This document shows, piece after piece, positions 10,010 to 18,919 of a stretch of DNA of 23,340 bases. Each line of letters starts with the position of its first letter. The stretch's first letter is position 1. Position numbers and translations under genes: made by a program. The notes below the pieces were generated by a model. It was not told the DNA's origin. It worked only from the letters and a program-made list of their open reading frames with translations, and made no database searches. Source of the stretch: Hepatocystis sp. ex Piliocolobus tephrosceles. Lineage: Eukaryota > Apicomplexa > Aconoidasida > Haemosporida > Plasmodiidae. The stretch spans positions 1 to 23,340 of the forward strand of contig CABPSV020000204.1 in NCBI GenBank assembly GCA_902459845.2, written 5' to 3'.

Positions 10010-10204
10010 TTCGTTCATCCATTTTGTTCATCGAGTTTGTTCACCAAATTTGTTCATCAATTTCGTTCATCAAATTTGCTTATCAAATTCGCTTATCAAA
10101 TTCGCTTATCAAATTCGCTTATCAAATTCGCTTATCAAATTCGCTTATGATGTTCGCTTATCAAATTCGTTCATCAAATTCGTTCATCAAATTAGTATAT
10201 CAAA
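10010..10204. repeat. 13-bp minisatellite, 15 units without indels
   Basis: Fifteen consecutive 13-bp units occupy exactly 195 bp. The consensus is TTCGCTTATCAAA in the centre and TTCGTTCATCAAA toward both ends; no unit has an insertion or deletion. A 13-bp period is not a multiple of three, which argues against coding function even though one frame stays open through the array. Confidence 0.95.
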
Positions 10205-10527
10205 CTATTTAATAAAAATAATTCATTAAGTTTATAAGTTCATAAAATAATGAAAAAAGGAAAAAAAATTAGAAAATATTTTTAAAAAATAAAATAGAAA
10301 AACAAACATATTCTCAATAAAAAAAAAAAATAGCATTAATTATTTTTTAATGGTGCAATAAAATAAAAACTTAACAAAAAAAATCAAATTAATATCTCAT
10401 TATTTTATTATGTTTAGTTAGCTATTTATTAATTTTGTTGAGCTATTTGTTAATTTTATTTACTTTATTATTTCTCTATTTAACTTTGTTATACTTATGC
10501 TCATTAGACGTCTTATCTACATTTTCT

Positions 10528-10562
<35 letters not shown>

Positions 10563-10569
10563 ATTTATT

Positions 10570-11348
10570 TTAGACTAAAAAATAATTGCATATAAAATAA
10601 AACAAATAAATTAAAAATGCATTAAATGATACACAGTGAAAGAATTTTTTTTTTATTAATTTATGCGAGGTTGAATTGCACATATATATTAAATTACACA
10701 ATTGCGCGTGCTTGGTTATATTACTTAATTTTAAAGAAAATGCGTCTTTTGGATTATCATTAATACCCCATGTTAAAAAGAGCGAATTTAATTCTTCAAT
10801 TTTTTTGAAATTATCACTTTTAATTAATCTATACATTATACACTACAAACATTAATTAATTAAAATCGTTCACAAATAAATAAATATGAAAAAAAAAAAT
10901 ATATATACGTAATACACATAGTATATTAAGTGATTAAGTAGAAATATAAAATATAAAAATATCTTTTAAAATATTTAAATGGTAACATATATCCAATTCA
11001 TATATATATTATATATATACAGTTTTTATTGCATGAAAAAATATTATTACCTTTGAATTATCAGTAACTTTTAATATCATTGCTTCAGATGGTCTATGTA
11101 ATTTTATAACATATCTTGTCTAAAAAAATAAAAAATAAAAAAAAATTTTTTTTTTTTTTTATTTTAATTATAAGAGAGGTGTATCAATATATATATATAT
11201 ATATATATATACATCTGTATGTATGTATGTATGTATAAACCTGTTGTGATGCGTATGCATATATATATGTATAGCACCTTATCTGGAGACTCTAGGATTA
11301 TATCTCTTGTTGCTTGAAGAAATTCACTCCATGATTTCGCATAAACCA
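10570..11348 (-). CDS. SRP9: Signal recognition particle 9 kDa subunit (SRP9), first exon unresolved
   Basis: Three minus-strand exons match the SRP9 fold. Exon 11278-11348 gives VYAKSWSEFLQATRDII then LESPDK; exon 11051-11119 gives TRYVIKLHRPSEAMILKVTD; exon 10842 downward gives CIMYRLIKSDNFKKIEELNS. They parallel the human order QTWEEFSRAAEKL, ARVVLKY, KVTDD, CLVYKTDQAQDVKKIEKF. SRP9 pairs with SRP14 on the Alu domain of SRP RNA and slows translation elongation in the cytosol. Donors are GTGCTA (atypical) and GTAATA. The last exon either reads through to TAA at 10570, or ends at 10725 (donor GTAATA) and joins 10574 to stop after SLKLI, giving about 86 residues plus exon 1, the family's usual size; I favour the spliced form. 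Exon 1 needs an ATG plus a phase-1 junction. ATG C at 11394-11391 fits the phase but implies a 42-nt intron, which seems too short. Confidence 0.82.
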
Positions 11349-12412
11349 CTATATAAAACAAAAATTAAAAATAATAAAAAATGTGATAACGCATTATTTT
11401 ATGTAAAACCTTGCAGTTAAAATATTACTATCACGAAGTCTTCAATGTAAATTGATAATGTGTAATATATTTATATCAACACGTGTTGGTTTACAATATT
11501 TACAAATATAGTACAATAGTAAACTAATATTCCTTTAAAGTTTTATGTATATCGTACAAAAAATATTCTTACAAATACATACATATATATGTATATGTAT
11601 ATATATTGCTTTTATATTTACATTATTACTTTTTATTTCAGATTTTCTACACAATGTTAGGTTAAATTATATATGTTTTTTTTTACTTTTTAGTCTTTTG
11701 CCTCAATGTTTAAAAAATTAAAAAGTTATTTTCACTTTTTCAAAACATATGTTTAAAATATTTTCTAAATAGATAAAAAATTTATGTTAAAAAATAATAT
11801 AACAAGAAGCATATGTATGTACTGTGTTTGTTTGAAATTATTATTATAATTTAACAGTTCCAAAAAAAAAAAAAAAAAAAAAAAAAACACCATAACAATA
11901 TACTATTTTCGTTTTTTATATATTTACTGAAATGTTATCAACATAAGTGCATATTATTTATCATAAAAGTGAACGTCGTAAAAATAAATAAATAAGTAAA
12001 TAAGTAAATAAGTAAATAAGTAAATAAGTAAATAAGTAAATAAGTAAATAAGTAAATAAGTAAATAAATAAATAAATAAATAAATAAATAGATAAATAAA
12101 TAAATAATTAGATAAATAAATAAGTAAAACACCTTAGGCGCGTGCTCTTGTATGTGCGCATATGTATAATGTATATATATTTAAAATATGTAATCGTTAT
12201 AAATTTCTATTGCGTATTAAGATTTAAAAAAAAAAAAAAAAAATCAGATGATATCATACTTGCAAAAAAAGCAAAAAAAACAAAAAAAAAAATAAATAAA
12301 TAACTCGTGCCAATGTTATAAATAAAAAAAAAAAATAGCCCAAGAAATTATATTTTTATAAATAAATGACAAATATATCATATATATATGACAAATAAGG
12401 GGAAAAAAAAAT
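11349..12412. promoter_or_regulatory. Divergent promoter region of SRP9 (-) and Tat-SF1-like gene (+)
   Basis: The two genes point away from each other, so this roughly 1-kb stretch should hold both promoters, and also the missing first exon of SRP9. Visible contents are a poly(A) near 11862-11887, an AAATAAGT array and short poly(A) tracts leading to the ATG at 12413. No convincing additional gene is seen. Confidence 0.6.
11981..12124. repeat. AAATAAGT octamer array grading into AAAT
   Basis: About nine AAATAAGT octamers (roughly 11989-12064) pass into pure AAAT tetramers up to about 12124. On the reverse strand this reads as a Y/L/I/F-rich open frame, but that follows from the repeat lacking stops and is not a gene. 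Confidence 0.9.
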
Positions 12413-14238
12413 ATGGAAGAAGCAGTTAATCAGATAAGTGTAAAAAGTAATAAAAATGAAAATAATAATACCCAAGATGAATCAAAAGAACTAGCAATTA
12501 TAAAAGAAGCAAATATTGAGCAGGACGAATGGGTGGTGTATGTTTATAACACATCGTATGGTCCATATAACTTAAATCAGATAATTCAGTTGTGGAATGA
12601 AAATAGAATTAATATGATGACATATGTATTTAAAAAAGGAGAAACTAATTGGAAGTATCTAATTAATGACGAGACATTAAAAAAACATTTACTACATCAT
12701 GGTGGGGTAAAATGTAGTACTATTGATAATAGTACCGATAGTGCTACTAATAATAGTAATAATAGTACTAATAATAATAGTAATAATAGTACTAATAATA
12801 ATAGTAATAATAGTACTAATAATAATATTGATACTAATAACAGAAATAACGATCAGGATGATAGTGACGACCAAAGGAAATACGACAGTAGTAACATATA
12901 TAATAAAAAAAATATAGAGTTAAGTATTAAAGAAAATAATACTACTAGTAATAATAATATTGTAAAAACACATAACAGTAACAATACTGATGACTTTAAT
13001 AACAATTGTTTAAATACTAATTTAGTACTTACCTCTTTTAATAATTATATGACAAATAATAGTGAATTTAATTATACAAATAATGAATATATTAAAAACA
13101 ACAAACAAGACAAACCAACAAAAAAACATAATAGTAACCACTGTGGTGAGGACGACAATTTTAATATTAATGATAATAGTGACAATACTGATAATTTCAA
13201 TAATAATAATAATAATAATACAAACAATGAATATAACAACGGATATAACAACGGATATAACAACGGATATAACAACGAATATAAAAACGAATATAAAAAC
13301 GAATATAAAAACGAATATGAAAACAACGACAAACGAGACTCCCCCTCCAAACCAAAAACTATAAACAAATTAGAAGATAAAAAAAAAAAAAAAAAAAAAT
13401 ATATTGAACGAAAAAAAAAAAAAATTGAACAAGGTTTATGTAAAAAAAAAATAAAAAACAGCTCTGTTTATATAAGTGGGTTACCAAAAGATGTAACAAA
13501 AGAAGAGATATACGATTTATTTAAAAAAGCTGGGGTTATACAAATTAATCCAGTAGATATAAAACCTAAAATAAAAATATATTATGATGAAAATAACAAC
13601 GTAAAAGGAGATGCATTAGTTACATATGTATATACAAAAAGTGTTGATATAGCAGTTAAATATTTTCATAATTTTTATTTTAGACCTGATTGTGTTATTA
13701 AAGTAGAAAAAGCAAAATTTACTAAAGAACAAAAGGAACCTATAAATATATCAAAAGAAGAAGTATTACTAAAAAAAAAAAAAATTAAAGCAGCAAAATA
13801 TGAACAATATAGGTTACAAAAATGGGACGAAGTATATACTGGATTAAAAAAAAAAATTGTTATTTTCAGGAATGTTTTTTCATATGAAGACGCTTTGGTA
13901 TGTCATATGAAACTTTTTTACATAAGACATAAAAACAGTGTGTATATAACGTTACATACATGCACATATATGTGAGTGCAACATGTCGATGTAATATTTA
14001 GTTTTAAAAAAAAAAAAAAAAAAAAATTCTACACATATATACAAACATGCTTAGATGAACAATCTATAATACGCAACAATTATTTATTCATTTATTTTTA
14101 CTTTTTATAAACAGAATCATGATGCAGGAGACTCTTTTTACGATTTTATAAAAAAATTGATTGAGATGGTACATAAAAAAAATATATTCATCACATATGT
14201 ACATATGTTCATATATGTATAAAAATGTAAACGTAATA

Positions 14239-14276
<38 letters not shown>

Positions 14277-15483
14277 TAAATTAAATAGGAGGTAAAGAAG
14301 TATGTTTCCCAGTTCAAAGTTTTTCCAATACCAGTATGTTAAGTTAAAAAAAAAAAAAGAAAAAGTGATAATATATGAAATATATTACAATTTAGAATCT
14401 TCTATTGTGTGTAAATGTATATGTATATATGTACCTCCATATATACATTCCACATGCTTTATTGTTCACTTTTTGTGACATTTTTAGAAACACCCTTATG
14501 GAATTGTATGTATCAAATTAAAAACAGTAGAGGATGCTGAGATTATTGTATCGGTAAAGAGTAAACTTGTTTTTCAAAATAAAGCGACCAATCGATATAA
14601 ACACACATACATATATATGTTTGTATGTATATGGGAAAAAAAAAAGGGTTAATAATATTGCATGCGCATATGTCTACATTGGTATGGGAAATAAAAACAG
14701 TTGCGTGTATATATATATAAACATTGCCTTTCCATTTTTTTATTTTGTTTATTATTTTTTGCTTTATCCCCATTTTCAGTGTTTTAATAATGTCGAATTG
14801 AATAACAAAAAACTAGATGTGTATTTCTATGATGGAAAGCAAGATTTGAAGGCTCAGTGCTTACCTGCGAAAGTAACTTATATAATAAAATTACAACATT
14901 TTTTTTTTTTTTTTTTTTTTTTTACGTGACTGGTTTTTTTAAGGCAGTTTTTTTTTTTTTTTTTTTTCCATTTTTTTTTTTTTAGAGTAATCCAAAATTA
15001 GATAACGGTGGAAAGACAAAAATCATCACAGGTGAAAACAATGACAACCAATTATTTGCATAAGCCTTTACATGTTCATATTTATTAATTATGTAAATGA
15101 TGGACAAGCGTGTTAATACAATTTTATTTAAGTTTTTCATTTATTTTATTTGTTTCAAAATTTTTTATTATGTTATGTTCTTTTTTTTTGTAGATAATAA
15201 GGATTTCCCATCATCCATATTGTTAAACACTAATTTAGAGTCTTTTCACGTAAAAAAAAAAAAAAAAAAAGATACACAAAAATAAAAAAAAAATGAATGA
15301 ATTACTTAAATAAACGTATTATATATACATAAGTATATATGTGTATGTGTTATGTGCACATAAATGAAATTAACATGCTTATAATCAGTTTTTAAAATAA
15401 ACAATGTATTTTTTCTTTTTTTTTTTTAGGAATGGATTGATAATCAAAGTGAAGATGAAGAACATGAAATTATGGTGGAATAA
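12413..15483 (+). CDS. Tat-SF1/CUS2-like splicing factor (GYF + RRM + UHM), 8 exons
   Basis: Proposed exons: 12413-13897, 14115-14168, 14289-14333, 14488-14553, 14780-14872, 14986-15031, 15194-15249, 15430-15483; phases agree throughout, giving about 632 aa. Residues about 40-95 (EWVVYVYNTSYGPYNL, then a Trp) resemble a GYF_2 domain. Residues 100-330 are Asn-rich. RRM1 at about 350-435 has VYISGLPKDVTKEEIYDLF and KGDALVTYV, close to RRM1 of human Tat-SF1. A basic linker (KKKKIKAAKYEQYRLQKWDE) leads to a second RRM of the UHM type beginning KIVIFRNVFSYEDAL and running through HPYGIVCIKLKTVEDAEI. The tail EWIDNQSEDEEHEIMVE is acidic. Tat-SF1/CUS2 proteins act in the nucleus with U2 snRNP and SF3B1 before spliceosome activation. 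The UHM is unusual because the R-X-F position reads V-E-L. Intron 6 follows ACA-G with donor GTGAAA; if retained, translation stops at 15063. Confidence 0.88.
12740..12828 (+). repeat. 24-bp coding repeat (NNSTNNNS)
   Basis: Inside the Tat-SF1-like gene, AATAATAGTACTAATAATAATAGT-type units code NNSTNNNS three times. It is an Asn/Ser/Thr linker between the GYF and RRM domains. Confidence 0.85.
13226..13320 (+). repeat. 12-bp coding repeat (NNGY to KNEY)
   Basis: Units of 12 bp coding NNGY change stepwise to NNEY and then to KNEY, ending at KNEYENND just before RRM1. The change from GGATATAACAAC to GAATATAAAAAC spreads along the array, typical of slippage after point mutation. Confidence 0.9.
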
Positions 15484-15845
15484 ACAAGAACAATTCGTAG
15501 TTCCTTGTTATTATGTTTTATCCCCTCTTGTCTTATATTGTCTTATATTGTCTTATATTGTTTTATATTGTCTTATCTTATCTTATCTTATCTTATCTTA
15601 CCTTACCTTACCTTACCTTACCTTACCTTGTTTTTTTTTTGGTATTGTCGGTTTATATATTTATATCAAAAAGGGACCGTTTATAGATTTTTCTTTCAGC
15701 TGCGAAATGATTAGAAAAATAAATATATATATATATATATATATGTACTTATATGTATACGTTTGTATATTAAAACAACTGATTAATTATTTATACACTT
15801 GTGCACACGTATATAATATACACACGTAAGCACGCACATTTATGT
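15484..15845. terminator. Convergent 3' spacer between the Tat-SF1-like gene and the 426-aa gene
   Basis: Both neighbouring genes end here (stops at 15483 on plus and 15846 on minus), so the 362 bp should contain both 3' UTRs and cleavage sites. Contents are a 100-bp decamer/pentamer array, a T run and a (TA)n run near 15722-15743. Open plus-strand frames here come from the repeat and have no recognisable product. No exact poly(A) site is assigned. Confidence 0.55.
15531..15630 (+). repeat. Stepwise array: TCTTATATTG decamers, TCTTA, then CCTTA pentamers
   Basis: Exactly 100 bp in register: three TCTTATATTG and one TTTTATATTG, then six TCTTA, then six CCTTA-type units (the last CCTTG). Each block looks derived from its neighbour by one or two substitutions. 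It lies 48 bp after the stop of the Tat-SF1-like gene, probably in its 3' UTR. Confidence 0.95.
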
Positions 15846-17126
15846 TCACTTTTTAATTACATTTTGCATAATACGAAATAAAATGTCATCAGAAGGCTTT
15901 TCAAAATAAATATTAAATATATCATTCAAACGTGAAAAAGCATTTTTATTTTTTGTTTCATTTTTTTTAATATTATCAACTTCGTCTTCTCCGTCCATTA
16001 CATCATAAACATTGTTAAAACCATTCAGCGTATGGAAATCCATAACTTTATAAAAAACATGTTCACTTTTTTTTGTTAACATATGTTTTATATTAAAAAT
16101 ATTTTTTTCTTCTCCTAAAACTTTATAAGCTGTGGATATACCTAAGTATCTCCATTTTTTTGAACCTAAAAATGCGTTTATTTTTTGTTTATCTTTTTTA
16201 AATTCAGGTAATTTCTTTTCCAAAACAGAAAGAACGTCTTTTATTTCGTTACCATGGTTATCATACACTTTCATATTTTTTGGTATTAAAGAGTTTTTAT
16301 ATTCTATATTATCATTATTTGCTAAAAATATGTTACCAAATATTTGACAAGGCACTAATCTTATATTTTTCTCATTTAATATATTTTTTTTTGATATAAA
16401 TAAATATCCTTGAAATATTATCATATATTTATTACTCATTTTGTTAATAAGTTTTATTGTACATTCGTAAATATTATTTTGTATATACTCATTATGCCAA
16501 TATGCGTACGTGTTACTAGACCCAGATATAATATGTTCGTAACTATATACAAACATGGGTAAAGGGTGTAGTCGTTCTCCTTTTAGTACATTCAAAGTGC
16601 TGTCATGCTTGTTACTATCGTTGCTGCTGTTATGGCTACTTTCATCGCTGTTGTCATCATTGTTTTCATCAATGTTATTGGTTTTTTCAGTATAGTCTTC
16701 ATTTATACTACTATCTTTGGGTGCTTCAAACTCACAGTCTTGTACAAAAATAGGTAAATAAAATTTCCATACACCTTGTATATCTTTAAGAACGGCATTA
16801 CTATTATCATTACTTATGTCACTACTTAGGCTATTATTTAAACTAATACTTATGTCACGACGTATTTCACCAGCAGTATTTACATGTACATTACATGTTT
16901 CATTATGTTGAAAATAAAAATTGCACCTTTCATGTTTTAATAATTTAATATTATTACATTTTAAAAGATTTGGAATGTTTTTTTTTTTAATCATACAACT
17001 TTCCCCATTATTTGTATGCATAAAAATCTTGGACTGTTGTAAATTTAAACGAAAACCTTTCAGTTTTTTAGCATTCCATAAAAATAATACATATGATATT
17101 ATGTAACAGGTTACTATTAACTGCAT
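15846..17126 (-). CDS. Conserved-looking protein of unknown function with N-terminal signal
   Basis: Single exon, 426 codons, ATG at 17126; the Asn content is lower and the codons more varied than in the repeat-rich giant gene, supporting a real gene. Residues 1-17 (MQLIVTCYIISYVLFLW) form a hydrophobic segment that could be a signal peptide or anchor. Residues 18-75 are Lys/Asn-rich with few acidic residues, resembling an apicoplast transit peptide, although secretion is equally possible. A block at about 113-131 (LKDIQGVWKFYLPIFVQDC) is followed by an Asn/Asp/Ser linker (150-176) and a larger block at about 184-270 with HPLPMFVYSYEHII and YAYWHNEYIQ, rich in alternating hydrophobics and suggestive of beta strands. 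The GVW could recall the GxW of lipocalin-like barrels, but I do not recognise the family. The C-terminus (SRLNDIFNIYFEKPSDDILF) may be helical. Confidence 0.75.
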   Translation of the reverse strand: MQLIVTCYIISYVLFLWNAKKLKGFRLNLQQSKIFMHTNNGESCMIKKKNIPNLLKCNNIKLLKHERCNFYFQHNETCNVHVNTAGEIRRDISISLNNSLSSDISNDNSNAVLKDIQGVWKFYLPIFVQDCEFEAPKDSSINEDYTEKTNNIDENNDDNSDESSHNSSNDSNKHDSTLNVLKGERLHPLPMFVYSYEHIISGSSNTYAYWHNEYIQNNIYECTIKLINKMSNKYMIIFQGYLFISKKNILNEKNIRLVPCQIFGNIFLANNDNIEYKNSLIPKNMKVYDNHGNEIKDVLSVLEKKLPEFKKDKQKINAFLGSKKWRYLGISTAYKVLGEEKNIFNIKHMLTKKSEHVFYKVMDFHTLNGFNNVYDVMDGEDEVDNIKKNETKNKNAFSRLNDIFNIYFEKPSDDILFRIMQNVIKK

Positions 17127-18047
17127 TTTACTTCTATTTGCAAATATATTTTTTTTTACTTTGCAATCCTTTTTTTTTTTTGCAATTTTTTTTTTTTTTT
17201 TTTTTACAATTCTGCTTTTTGCTTTTTTAAAATGTTTTACGTAATATGAACGTATTTAGGCAACATAGTACTTTAAACATATAATATTATAAATGCATAA
17301 TATTCCTTTTTATCCTTCCTTTATTTTTCGCTTATCTCCACACTCCTTTTTAACTTTATATTTTTTATTCTTTAGTACCACACGTTTGCAACATTTTTTT
17401 TTTTTTTTTTTTTTACATATATATATATATTTATTAGATTATTAGCTACATATTATCTGATTCGAAATACGCTTAATTTTCTATTAAAAAAAAAAAAAAT
17501 ATAGTTTCCTTTGTTTCTTATTCACAAAATCAAGTTAGGCTAGTAAATACGTAAGCATTTTCGTATATTTTCAATTCCTACATAAGTATGTTATTACCTT
17601 TAGCCTAAGCTGGACGTCTGTAAATGATTTTAACTTGGTAAAAATAAAAAGTGATCGACAAAAAAATTTTCCTAAGTTTAAGCATTTATTGAAGCATTTA
17701 TTGAAGCATTTCTTTTGCTTTTTATTAGTTTTTTCCTTTTTTTACATATTTAAACATGCAAATTTGTTACAAATTGTATGCATGTCTTAAAAGTTCTTAC
17801 GTTAAAACGTTATATTCTTACAGCAAAAAACGATTATTATAAAAAGTATATATATATGTATAAACCTTTTTGTACACACGTGTAATATATGTATATACAT
17901 ACATATGTTTAATGTGTTGCCATTGCTATTTCTTTTTTTTTTTTTTTTTTTAATAACGCATTACGTTATGTATACGTTCTAACATTATAAGCACATGCCA
18001 ATGTTCCATTTACTTATGTATAATTTTATGTTGCTTAATACAGCCGT

Positions 18048-18080
<33 letters not shown>

Positions 18081-18919
18081 GACAACGTGTGTAGTAATTG
18101 CATTAACCAATGTCTATTTAAAAGTACAAATAGTAAACAAAAATAGTAAATGTAATAATAAAACATAATTTTTTTGTAAACCTTTTTTTTTTTTTATATT
18201 TTTTTAAAACATGTTAAGGTTAATCTTATTACTAAAAATTTTTTTTTTTTTTTTTTTGTTATTCAAGAAAAATATATAATATGCATGCGCACAATGTCCA
18301 TTTGCATTCAAAAAAAAAAAAAAAAGAAAAAAAAATTATAACAAAAAAAAAAAGAAGAAAAAATTATAACAAAAAAAAAGAAAAAAAAAATTAATAATAA
18401 ACATATTAAATATAATAAATATAGTAAATGCAGCAAATATAGCAAATATAACGAAATGAAAAGCACAACAGACGTAGCAGATATAATAAATATAAAAAAA
18501 TACATCTATAAATAAGACAAAAAGTAAAGCATGAGTTAGTAAAAAAACAATAGGAAGGCATTAATAAAAACAACGACACAAATATAAAAGTGAATAAAAA
18601 ATATATATATATATATATTCAGCTTTTGCGTATTTATAAAAATTTATTACCTTTTTTTTTATTATATATTTTTTTTTTTTAACGTGCTAAAATGTTATTT
18701 TATATGAAGTACCAATTTTTTTATTACATTTAAAAACAAACTAAAAAAACAGAAACAAAAAAGTAATTGTAAAAAGCAATATTAAAAAGTGTCACCCACT
18801 ATATATAACAATTAAATATATATGTACGCATTAATTTACTGTTGTTTAAACATATGCACATGTATATATACCACAATCTAAATTGAACCATAAAAAGAAA
18901 AGTGTATTATAATATAACG
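17127..18919. promoter_or_regulatory. Divergent promoter region of the 426-aa gene (-) and ABHD17-like gene (+)
   Basis: About 1.8 kb with no supported exon. It contains numerous poly(T) and poly(A) tracts (for example 17395-17414, 18050-18078), a (TA)n near 18601-18620, three tandem TTGAAGCATTTA-like units at about 17688-17712, a somewhat GC-richer island at 17520-17640 and a repetitive A-rich stretch at 18310-18500. A reverse-strand open frame in the latter is a homopolymer artefact. It most likely carries both promoters and 5' UTRs. Confidence 0.6.
17535..17608. repeat. 8-bp perfect inverted repeat TTAGGCTA / TAGCCTAA
   Basis: The arms are 17535-17542 and 17601-17608 with a 58-nt loop. 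They lie in the most GC-rich part of an otherwise very AT-rich spacer. The stem is short and does not extend, so it may be chance or part of a 5' UTR structure. Confidence 0.4.

Larger units (their letters stand above)
8995..10569. promoter_or_regulatory. Spacer: upstream region of the allantoicase-like gene, 3' side of SRP9
   Basis: About 1.6 kb with no credible exon. It separates two minus-strand genes, so it should hold the promoter and 5' UTR of the giant gene and the 3' end of SRP9. Visible contents are a poly(A) just before the start codon (plus-strand T run 8995-9012), a (TA)n run near 9118-9142, a 46-nt poly(A), a 13-bp minisatellite and a poly(A) near 10533-10561. No specific transcription-factor site is claimed. 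Confidence 0.6.

Noticed and set aside
10024..10212. 62-codon plus-strand frame through the 13-bp minisatellite
   Set aside because: A 13-bp period rotates through all frames; openness is a property of the unit, and there is no splice or start context.
11938..12132. Minus-strand YLFIYLF frame
   Set aside because: It is the translation of an AAATAAGT microsatellite, not a membrane protein.
18308..18505. Minus-strand F/L/Y-rich 65-codon frame
   Set aside because: It is produced by poly(A) and AAATATAG-type low complexity and has no conserved feature.
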